A stretch of DNA of 9,411 nucleotides from Anaerolineae bacterium (GTDB lineage: Bacteria; Chloroflexota; Anaerolineae; B4-G1; SLSP01): the NCBI GenBank assembly GCA_016934645.1, contig JAFGSL010000252.1, positions 1 through 9,411 of the forward strand, read 5' to 3'. The notes beneath the pieces are model-generated. The model was not told where the DNA came from. It saw nothing but the letters and a program-made list of their open reading frames with translations, and made no database searches. Below, one piece after another: positions 1-5,195 of the stretch (position 1 is its first letter; every line of letters begins with the position of its first letter). The position numbers were made by a program, and so were the translations under genes.

Positions 1-378
1 GCGGAACTTGAACTTGTCGAGGATTTCCTGGACGTTGGGAGAAAAACCGTCGAGGTAGGCTTCGAAGTCGGCGCGGAGTCGCTGCTGTGTGGCGCGAGAC
101 TTGAGATCGCGCAGGGTAAACGGCGAGGCGTTGTAGAACGCCTGTCCGGCCTCTTGTTTGAGCGCGGCGTCCTGGTTGGTGATCCCGGCTTTGTCGAGCG
201 TGGCCTTCATTGTGAGTACGGCGTTCTTCGTCGGTTCGAGTACCGCATCCAGACGACGGATGACGACCATCGGCAGAATCACATCGCGGTATTTGCCGCG
301 CACGTAGACATCGCGCAGCACATCATCGGCAATGCCCCAGATGAAGTTGGCGACCCAGTTGAGAAGGGGTTGTTCCAT
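1..378 (-). CDS. hsdM: Type I restriction-modification methyltransferase subunit M, N-terminal part (partial)
   Basis: The reverse strand encodes 126 residues from an ATG at 376-378 and runs off the left edge with no stop. The protein starts MEQPLLNWVANFIWGIADD and continues with the hallmark block DVILPMVVIRRLDAVLEPTK (about residues 32-51), then ITNQDAAL, AFYNASPFTLRDL and FEAYLDGFSPNVQ. These are typical of the helical N-terminal domain of HsdM, which contacts the specificity subunit HsdS. The Rossmann-fold methyltransferase domain with its NPPF/Y motif would follow outside the window. HsdM is known to methylate adenine in the bipartite target and, with HsdR, to take part in restriction. 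Start choice is supported by AGGAG (complement of 384-388) five bases upstream. The gene is divergent from the recombinase. Whether hsdS and hsdR follow cannot be seen. The family call is secure; completeness is unknown. Confidence 0.93.
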   Translation of the reverse strand, partial: MEQPLLNWVANFIWGIADDVLRDVYVRGKYRDVILPMVVIRRLDAVLEPTKNAVLTMKATLDKAGITNQDAALKQEAGQAFYNASPFTLRDLKSRATQQRLRADFEAYLDGFSPNVQEILDKFKFR

Positions 379-431
379 AATCGCTCCTGAATTCTCAAAG
401 ATAACGCCCCCGGCGTCGGCTTCTGAGCACA

Positions 432-460
432 TTGACGCGCGGGGGCGGGTGTGGTATGCT
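432..460 (+). promoter_or_regulatory. Predicted sigma-70 type promoter
   Basis: TTGACG (432-437) and TATGCT (455-460) are separated by exactly 17 bases, close to the housekeeping consensus TTGACA / TATAAT. Transcription is expected to begin near 467, two bases before a hairpin. The next plus-strand protein gene starts only at 684, and a terminator-like hairpin lies between, so the promoter more likely drives a short RNA than the recombinase. Prediction from sequence only. Confidence 0.6.
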
Positions 461-466
461 TGCACT

Positions 467-535
467 CGCCACGGCGGTCAAGTCGCCGATGGTCGAAGCC
501 CCGGGCGTTTACGCACTGCGGGGCGATTTTTATTT
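467..535 (+). ncRNA. Candidate small non-coding RNA (about 70 nt) with two hairpins
   Basis: Between the predicted start of transcription and a T-run lie two stable stems. Hairpin 1 pairs CCACGGCG (469-476) with CGCCGATGG (484-492), with one bulged A at 489 and a 7-base loop. Hairpin 2 pairs GCCCCG (498-503) with CGGGGC (519-524), with a possible inner GCG/CGC stem, and is followed by TTTTTATTT (527-535), as in an intrinsic terminator. No open reading frame in it looks real. It could be an independent small RNA or an attenuated leader of the recombinase gene. I do not recognise a known RNA family. Confidence 0.45.
498..535 (+). terminator. Probable intrinsic terminator
   Basis: A 6-bp GC-only outer stem (498-503 with 519-524) and a 3-bp inner stem (505-507 with 512-514) are followed two bases later by TTTTTATTT. 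This would end transcription from the promoter at 432-460. The outer stem is short but wholly G-C. Confidence 0.5.
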
Positions 536-683
536 CCGCAATCAGTATAGGACAGAAAGTACAAGCGCGCAAGTCTATAAACTTACATTCATAACGGTAT
601 GGGCATATTTTCTGGCCATCTTCTAAACATATTGCATTTTTTCTGCTCTGCTAGCTGACATCTCACCAACAGCGGAGGCAAAA

Positions 684-1566
684 ATGCCCAAACGCGCCAT
701 ACTGTATGCCCGTGTCAGCACCGACGAGCAAGCCAACAACTACAGCTTGCCCACCCAACTGGAAGCCAGTCGCGCCTACGCGCAGCAGCACGACTTCCAG
801 GTTCTCGAAGAAATCACCGACGACTGCTCCGGCAGCATCCCCGTGATGGCGCGGCCGGGTGGCGGAAAAGTCTATGACTCCCTGAACGCTAACAGCATCG
901 CCGCTGTCATTATGTACACCATCGACCGCTCGGCGCGCGACAAACGCGAGTATCCCATCGGGTTTATGATCTTCCTGCGCGACGTCCAGGACGCGGGGGC
1001 CGAACTGCACTTCGTCGATACCGGCAGGAGCGATGGCGGCATCATCGATATGTTCCGCGCCTGGCAAGCCAGCGAAGAACGTCGCAAAATTCGCGAGCGG
1101 TCCGTCCGAGGCAAACGCGCGCGCCAAGTCCGGCAAATGGACCGGTGGCAACGCCCCACCCTACGGCTATCGACGCGTCGGCGATCGCCAGGACAGCCAT
1201 CTGGAAATTGATCCTCAGGAAGCCGTCGTCGTCCAGCGCATCTTTGACTGGTGCACCGGAGGCGAGCACGGCGCTTATGCTACCTTGCGCGCTATCGCCC
1301 GGCAACTCAACGCCGAGGGCATCGCTCCGCCCAACCGTCACAAGATCGGGCGCGGTTGGTACATCTTCACCATCAAAGCTATTCTCAACCGGGAAGCCTA
1401 CCTGGGCAAGTTTTCCTTCTCCGGTATCCCCATCGAACTGCCCGAACTGTGCATCATCGAGCCTGAGGTTTGGCAGGCCGCGCAAGCGCAACTGCGTGCC
1501 AATCGCGAACAAGCCCAGCGCAACCGTCGCCTGACAGGTTTGTCAAAATGTTCCAGAAATCAGTAG
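684..1566 (+). pseudogene. Large serine site-specific recombinase, frameshifted and 3'-truncated
   Basis: The first frame (from ATG 684; GGAGG five bases upstream) encodes a resolvase/invertase catalytic domain. YARVST carries the catalytic Ser12 and Arg10; IDRSARDKRE (80-89) holds the second arginine motif; SEERRKIRERS (130-140) starts the long helix. The reading then breaks near 1116-1124. In the next frame the recombinase domain continues: NAPPYGYRRVGD, IFDWCTGG, LRAIARQLNAEGI, GWYIFTIKAILNREAYLG and IIEPEVWQAAQAQL, up to a TAG at 1564-1566. Adding one GC unit to the tract at 1116-1124 restores a smooth GKRARAKSGKW, typical of the family, so a dinucleotide slip explains the break. Family members normally go on with a zinc ribbon (paired CxxC) and coiled coil; here homology stops around 1530, leaving about 295 residues. 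Probably a dead integrase of a decayed mobile element. A sequencing error could explain the frameshift but not the missing C-terminus. Confidence 0.88.
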
Positions 1567-1598
1567 AATGGGGGAACTTTTCCCCAAAGTGTTTCTAC
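1563..1598. repeat. Nested inverted repeat between recombinase remnant and lacI-type promoter
   Basis: GTAGAA (1563-1568) pairs with TTCTAC (1593-1598), enclosing GGGGAA (1571-1576) paired with TTCCCC (1580-1585) over a 3-base loop. It includes the stop codon of the recombinase remnant and ends four bases before the -35 box of the regulator promoter. No T-run follows directly, so it is a weak terminator candidate at best, or simply a structured junction. Confidence 0.35.
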
Positions 1599-1601
1599 CT
1601 C

Positions 1602-1630
1602 TTGACACCGAAAAAAACATGTGATATATT
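1602..1630 (+). promoter_or_regulatory. Strong sigma-70 type promoter of the LacI-family gene
   Basis: A perfect -35 box TTGACA (1602-1607), a 17-base spacer containing a run of seven A, and a -10 box TATATT (1625-1630). Transcription should start near 1637, leaving a leader of about 115 bases before the ATG at 1752, with the palindromic operator region lying at the very start of the transcript. This is the best promoter match in the window. Confidence 0.75.
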
Positions 1631-1642
1631 GTTTATGTTAAT

Positions 1643-1682
1643 TTATACGTATAAGCTTATACCTTTAAGCTTATACGTACGA
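1643..1682. promoter_or_regulatory. Palindromic operator array, probable LacI-family autoregulatory site
   Basis: TTATACGTATAA (1643-1654) is a perfect 12-bp palindrome with a central CG, as expected for LacI-family operators, whose hinge helices insert at a central CpG. A near copy with the same centre lies at 1671-1682 (10 of 12 bases the same), 28 bases away. Between them GTATAAGCTTATAC (1649-1662) is a perfect 14-bp palindrome. The whole forms a perfect 14-bp inverted repeat, TACGTATAAGCTTA (1646-1659) and its complement (1666-1679), around a 6-base spacer. Placement just downstream of the predicted transcription start suits repression of the regulator by itself. The binding protein is inferred. 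Confidence 0.62.
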
Positions 1683-1751
1683 GTTAAATACGAGAAACTT
1701 TCTTCTTTATCCGCATCTAAAAGAACCAGGGGAGCGAAAGGTGACAGATCT

Positions 1752-2819
1752 ATGAAGCGACCGACTCAAGTTGACGTAGCTCGGTTGGCGGGAGTCTCAA
1801 CAGCAACGGTTTCATATGTGGTGAATGGCCTTGCCGATGGCCGGGTGCCCATCTCCGAAGAAACTCGCCAGCGAGTCCAGGAGGCCATCGAGGAATTGGG
1901 CTACGAACCGGATGCCCGCGCCCAGGCCTTACGTTCAGGCAACACCCAAACTGTCGGCCTCATTCTCCCGGATATTCACAACCCCCATTTCTGGCAGATT
2001 GCCGATGGGGTCGAGCAGGAGCTCCGCGCGGCGGGTTATCACTTACTCCTCTCCAGCGCCGACCTCAACCCTGATCATGGGAAAGCAATTTTCAAAGAGA
2101 TGTCGCGCCGGCGTACCGACGGGCTGATTTTGATGAGCGCTTTCATCTTCCAATCGGAAGGAGCGCAAAAGATTCTGACGCAACTCCTCAAGCGGCGGTT
2201 CCCTATCGTGAAAATAGGCGAGCATCCGACGATAGACTGCGTCGTGTCCAATTATGAAGCAGCAACCCAGGAAGCGATGGGCTATTTGTTGTCGTTACAA
2301 CACCGGCGGATCGGCTTGATTTTTGGCGTGCGCCCGCCATGGGACGATTCCGATACCGCTGAACTATCAGTCGATTCCGCGGGCGGTTTGGATCGTCTAC
2401 AACCTTACCAGGAATGCCTACAGGCAGCCGGCCTGCCGGTTGATCCGGAACTGATTGTCACGTGCGGCACAACTATTGAGGATGGGTATCAGGCGGCCCT
2501 GCGGCTCCTCAAGCTCCCGATGCGACCTACAGCCTTGCTGGCTATCAATGATCTGCTGGCTATCGGCGCTCTGCGCGCCGCAAGCGACTTGGGGCTACAC
2601 GTCCCCGCCGATGTATCAGTGGTCGGCTATGATGATATTTCCATGGCCAGTTACCTGACACCGCGCTTGACGACCAGCTCCAAAGACATGGCAAAAGTGG
2701 GACGGGGGGCAGTTAAGCTGCTGCTGGCCCGTATCCAGGATCCCGAACGACCTCACCAAAGAGTCGATGTGCAGGCCCGGTTTATCATTCGTGAGTCAAC
2801 AGGCCCGGCCCCATTTTGA
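1752..2819 (+). CDS. LacI/GalR-family transcriptional regulator
   Basis: A 355-residue protein of normal family length. The N-terminal helix-turn-helix reads TQVDVARLAGVSTATVSYVVNG in outline (about residues 5-26). The hinge follows (PDARAQALRSG, 53-63) with Leu60 where the operator-inserting leucine is expected. The rest is a periplasmic-binding-like effector domain: VGLILPDIHNPHF (68-80), GVEQELRAAGYHLLL, RRTDGLIL, RIGLIFG, ALLAINDLLAIGAL (261-274), PADVSVVGYDDI (285-296) and PRLTTSS. A stretch at about 194-215 (PPWDDSDTAEL...) is longer than usual. The ATG at 1752 is chosen because AGGTGA (1739-1744) lies seven bases upstream and the helix-turn-helix begins at once; the frame is open back to 1470 but that part overlaps the recombinase remnant. 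Such regulators sense a sugar and usually control the neighbouring uptake genes, here the ABC importer downstream. The ligand cannot be told from sequence. Confidence 0.93.
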   Translation: MKRPTQVDVARLAGVSTATVSYVVNGLADGRVPISEETRQRVQEAIEELGYEPDARAQALRSGNTQTVGLILPDIHNPHFWQIADGVEQELRAAGYHLLLSSADLNPDHGKAIFKEMSRRRTDGLILMSAFIFQSEGAQKILTQLLKRRFPIVKIGEHPTIDCVVSNYEAATQEAMGYLLSLQHRRIGLIFGVRPPWDDSDTAELSVDSAGGLDRLQPYQECLQAAGLPVDPELIVTCGTTIEDGYQAALRLLKLPMRPTALLAINDLLAIGALRAASDLGLHVPADVSVVGYDDISMASYLTPRLTTSSKDMAKVGRGAVKLLLARIQDPERPHQRVDVQARFIIRESTGPAPF

Positions 2820-3275
2820 CCAAGGTAGTACCGGCGGTAGCAAATACCGAAGGAGGTAAAGGTGATTGAATTTTGCTGCCGAGAGTTCTCAGAAAGTTAG
2901 GAGGGTAGAGGTGTAGTGCCACTGTTTTAGATGAAAAGAGGAGATACCGGCTATCTTGGCACAGACGACGGTATCTCCATGTAGGCAAGCGCAAGCATAT
3001 ATTGACCCCTGCTGCATTTTGGTTGTGGGCAAGGGTATCTGCTCGCCTTTTGATATGATACAGGATTTTCGCTTGCTTGGCAAACCTCTGAAGATCTCTG
3101 ATGAGCCGACCACATCCCGTGGGCCATTTATCCAAATGATTGAATACTCAGCTCCAATTCAGCAGTAGGTGGCACTATGCCCACATCAGGTGCAGGAAAG
3201 CCAAAGATGCGCGGCGCAAGCATTGAAGCCACTATCAAGACGTCGACCAAACTATTAGCGGAAGGAAGCTTCTTT
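2820..3275. other. Long intergenic gap before the transporter genes
   Basis: These 456 bases carry no gene I can support. A classic ribosome binding site AAGGAGGT (2849-2856) precedes a GTG at 2862, but that frame stops after 12 codons; AGGAGGG (2900-2906) also has no gene. A perfect 10-bp inverted repeat lies at 2940-2978. Reading frames of 60-116 codons on both strands have no recognisable motifs and unnatural composition. I found no good promoter and no copy of the TTATACGTATAA operator, so how the transporter genes are started is unclear. It may contain the remains of a lost gene. Confidence 0.5.
2940..2978. repeat. Perfect 10-bp inverted repeat in the lacI-type gene/permease gap
   Basis: GGAGATACCG (2940-2949) and CGGTATCTCC (2969-2978) are exact complements separated by 19 bases. 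The left arm can also form a small local hairpin, AGATA (2942-2946) with TATCT (2952-2956), so two foldings compete. A 6-bp repeat GTGCCA (2916-2921) / TGGCAC (2957-2962) interleaves with it. Could be a protein binding site or RNA structure controlling the transporter genes; no direct evidence. Confidence 0.5.
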
Positions 3276-4244
3276 ATGTTTAAGTCATCCGGTATCGTCA
3301 AGTTTCTCAAGCGCAACGCCGCTGCCTATATGTTCCTTATGCCGTGGCTCCTAGGATTCCTCGTACTCACTCTTTACCCGATGGTATATTCGCTGTGGCT
3401 CGGCTTCACGGATTATGACTTCACAAAGCCCGACGCGACGCAATGGATCGGGTTTGGCAATTATCTAAAAATGTTCGGACAGGTGTTCGGGCTGGACGAG
3501 TTCACCGCGTCCACGGGCGAGGTTATACGCGTGGACCCGTACTACTTGAAGTCGCTGTCCGTGACGTTTACCTACGTGTTCGCGTCCGTGCCGCTGAAGC
3601 TGGTATTCGCCCTCGCCGTGGCGATGCTGATGAACCAGAAACTGCGGGGAGTGCCATTCTACCGCGCCGTATACTATATTCCCACCCTCCTCGGCGGCTC
3701 GGTAGCCATCGCGGTGCTGTGGAGGAAGCTGTTCGAGAAAGACGGCCTGGTGAACATGTTCCTGGGAGCCCTCGGCTTCACCAACCTTCCCGGCTGGATC
3801 ACCAACCCCAAGTACGCGCTCTGGACACTCGTCTTGCTGACGGTGTGGCAGTTCGGCTCGTCGATGATTATCTTCCTCGCCGGGCTAAAGCAAATCCCGC
3901 AGGAGTATTACGAGGCGGCAAGCGTGGATGGCGCAAGCAAGATGCGGCAGTTCTTCTCCATAACCATACCCTTGCTCTCACCGGTGATTTTGTTTAACCT
4001 GGTTATGCAGATGATATCCGCGTTCCAGGCGTTTACCCAGGCCTATATTATCGGCGGTGGCAGAGGCGGCGTGCTCAACTCCACGCTGTTTTATACCCTC
4101 CATCTGTACATTCAGGGATGGACCTACCACGAGATGGGCTACGCATCCGCTATGGCGTGGGTGCTGCTGCTCATTATCGGGGTCCTCACGGCGATTGTCT
4201 TCAGATCATCAAACTGGTGGGTGTCCTATGGCACGGGGGAATAA
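3276..4244 (+). CDS. Carbohydrate ABC transporter permease, MalF type (CUT1)
   Basis: A 322-residue inner-membrane protein with about six hydrophobic spans (near residues 16-40, 96-118, 130-152, 181-203, 232-254 and 288-309). The start has the usual form for sugar permeases, AAAYMFLMPWLLGFLVLTLYP. The EAA loop that docks on the ATPase is present: YYEAASVDGASKMRQFFSI with the conserved P232 (E213, A214, A215, D218, G219, A220). The family pairs with a MalG-type partner to form the sugar channel. The frame is open back to an ATG at 3177, but the ATG at 3276 fits the family's short N-terminal tail better and has AAGGA (3262-3266) nine bases upstream. Its last 17 bases overlap the next gene, which implies translational coupling. 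The sugar is unknown. Confidence 0.93.
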   Translation: MFKSSGIVKFLKRNAAAYMFLMPWLLGFLVLTLYPMVYSLWLGFTDYDFTKPDATQWIGFGNYLKMFGQVFGLDEFTASTGEVIRVDPYYLKSLSVTFTYVFASVPLKLVFALAVAMLMNQKLRGVPFYRAVYYIPTLLGGSVAIAVLWRKLFEKDGLVNMFLGALGFTNLPGWITNPKYALWTLVLLTVWQFGSSMIIFLAGLKQIPQEYYEAASVDGASKMRQFFSITIPLLSPVILFNLVMQMISAFQAFTQAYIIGGGRGGVLNSTLFYTLHLYIQGWTYHEMGYASAMAWVLLLIIGVLTAIVFRSSNWWVSYGTGE

Positions 4245-5091
4245 AGTGAAAACAAGTACGGTTGTGCGCCATACTTTGACGCACCTGTTCATCATCGTCC
4301 TGGGGTTCACCATGATCTACCCCGTGCTCTGGATGGTCATCAGCTCGTTCAAGCCCAACAATATGATCTTCAGCGATCCAGGGCTTATACCGAAAGCCGT
4401 GACCATTGAAAACTACATCACTGGATGGAAAGGCTACGCGGGTACATCCTTCGGGAGATTCTTTGCCAACTCGCTCTTTATGTGCCTGGTGGCCGTCATC
4501 GGGAACCTGATCTCCTGCACCCTGGCAGCGTACGCGTTCGCGCGGCTCAAATTCGCGGGTAGGGGCTTCTGGTTCGCGGTGATGATGCTCACGCTTATGC
4601 TTCCGGCTCACGTCACGCTCGTGCCACGCTATATCCTGTTCAACACCTTCGGGTGGGTAGGATCGCTCCTCCCGATAATCGTGCCGAAATTCCTGGCGAC
4701 GGACGCGTTCTTCGTGTTTCTGCTTGTGCAATTCATACGCAGTCTTCCAAAAGAGCTCGACGAAGCGGCGACGATCGACGGGTGCGGGAAACTCGGGGTA
4801 TTCCTGCGTATCATCTTGCCAAACACGGTACCTGCTCTGGTGACGGTCGCGCTGTTCACGTTCCTGTGGACGTGGGATGACTTTTTTAACCACCTGCTGT
4901 ACCTTACAAGTCCACCGATTTTCAGCGTGTCACGGGCATTGCGCACGTTCGTCGGCGATGCGGGGGCGGTGGTCAACTGGGGCGGCGCGCTGGCGATGGC
5001 TACACTGTCTATGATTCCCCCCTTTATCCTGTTCTTCTCACTGCAGAAGTACTTCGTAGAGGGTATCACGACCACGGGCATTAAGGGTTAG
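4228..5091 (+). CDS. Carbohydrate ABC transporter permease, MalG type (CUT1)
   Basis: A 287-residue membrane protein, the usual MalG length, beginning MARGNKVKTSTVVRHTLTH followed by a first span near 19-38 (IIVLGFTMIYPVLWMVISSF) and the family phrase SSFKPNN. Other spans fall near 80-105, 114-133, 145-170, 202-218 and 255-272. The EAA loop is LDEAATIDGCGKLGVFLRI with P198 (E179, A180, A181, D184, G185), with Cys186 where alanine is usual. The C-terminus QKYFVEGITTTGIKG is typical. The ATG at 4228 overlaps the upstream permease by 17 bases; an in-frame GTG at 4246, with GGGGGA five bases upstream and directly after the upstream stop, is an equally possible start. The protein forms a heterodimer with the upstream permease. 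Confidence 0.92.
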   Translation: MARGNKVKTSTVVRHTLTHLFIIVLGFTMIYPVLWMVISSFKPNNMIFSDPGLIPKAVTIENYITGWKGYAGTSFGRFFANSLFMCLVAVIGNLISCTLAAYAFARLKFAGRGFWFAVMMLTLMLPAHVTLVPRYILFNTFGWVGSLLPIIVPKFLATDAFFVFLLVQFIRSLPKELDEAATIDGCGKLGVFLRIILPNTVPALVTVALFTFLWTWDDFFNHLLYLTSPPIFSVSRALRTFVGDAGAVVNWGGALAMATLSMIPPFILFFSLQKYFVEGITTTGIKG

Positions 5092-5195
5092 TACAATCAC
5101 AGGAGGCGTGAATATGACATGATGTTAAATGACGTATTTCGAGTTCATGCATTGCAACTATACAGAAAACCATACAGAAACAGGAGGATTCTAAG
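5092..5195 (+). other. Permease to binding-protein spacer with an orphan ribosome binding site
   Basis: The 104-base spacer contains two similar signals. ACAGGAGG at 5099-5106 is followed by an ATG that meets a stop after two codons, and ACAGGAGG at 5180-5187 is the real site for the binding protein. A 9-base direct repeat ATACAGAAA occurs just before the second. No terminator is seen, so the binding protein can be read from the same transcript as the permeases. Confidence 0.4.

Larger units (their letters stand above)
379..683. other. Intergenic region between divergent hsdM and recombinase
   Basis: These 305 bases hold no convincing protein gene. On the plus strand there is a near-consensus promoter (432-460) followed by two hairpins ending in a T-run (to 535), annotated separately. 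A 7-bp inverted repeat GCCCCCG (406-412) / CGGGGGC (440-446) brackets the -35 box and could be an operator for hsdM or for the rightward promoter. Further right the DNA becomes AT-rich. A weaker possible promoter, TTACAT (583-588), 17 bases, TATTTT (606-611), could serve the recombinase, whose ribosome binding site GGAGG is at 674-678. Confidence 0.5.

Noticed and set aside
461..535. tRNA or tRNA fragment, suggested by GGTCGAAGCCCC resembling a T-arm.
   Set aside because: No cloverleaf, acceptor stem or anticodon arm can be built; the stems instead form two separate hairpins followed by a T-run.
1616..1643. dif-like XerC/XerD site; TTATGTTAATT at 1633-1643 resembles a XerD arm.
   Set aside because: The other arm hardly matches, and the segment is the -10 region of the regulator promoter; AT-rich chance similarity is more likely.
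1643..1682. Recombination site of lox/FRT type (14-bp arms, 6-bp spacer).
   Set aside because: The nearby recombinase is of the serine type and broken, and the position just after a consensus promoter with CG-centred palindromes fits an operator better.
1470..1751. In-frame upstream extension of the LacI-family gene by 94 codons.
   Set aside because: It overlaps the recombinase remnant and the promoter, lacks any family similarity, and the ATG at 1752 has a ribosome binding site and starts the helix-turn-helix directly.
2785..3135. Minus-strand frame of 116 codons in the gap after the regulator gene.
   Set aside because: No family motifs, unnatural composition rich in Arg, Leu and Cys, overlaps the end of the regulator gene, and no ribosome binding site was noted.
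3177..3275. Longer start for the MalF-type permease.
   Set aside because: The extra 33 residues are polar and not found in the family; the site before 3177 is poor, and the ATG at 3276 fits the usual N-terminus.
4201..4893. Minus-strand frame of 230 codons opposite the MalG-type permease.
   Set aside because: Very rich in Arg, Glu, His and Gln, as expected for the reverse complement of a hydrophobic membrane gene; it is a shadow of the real gene.
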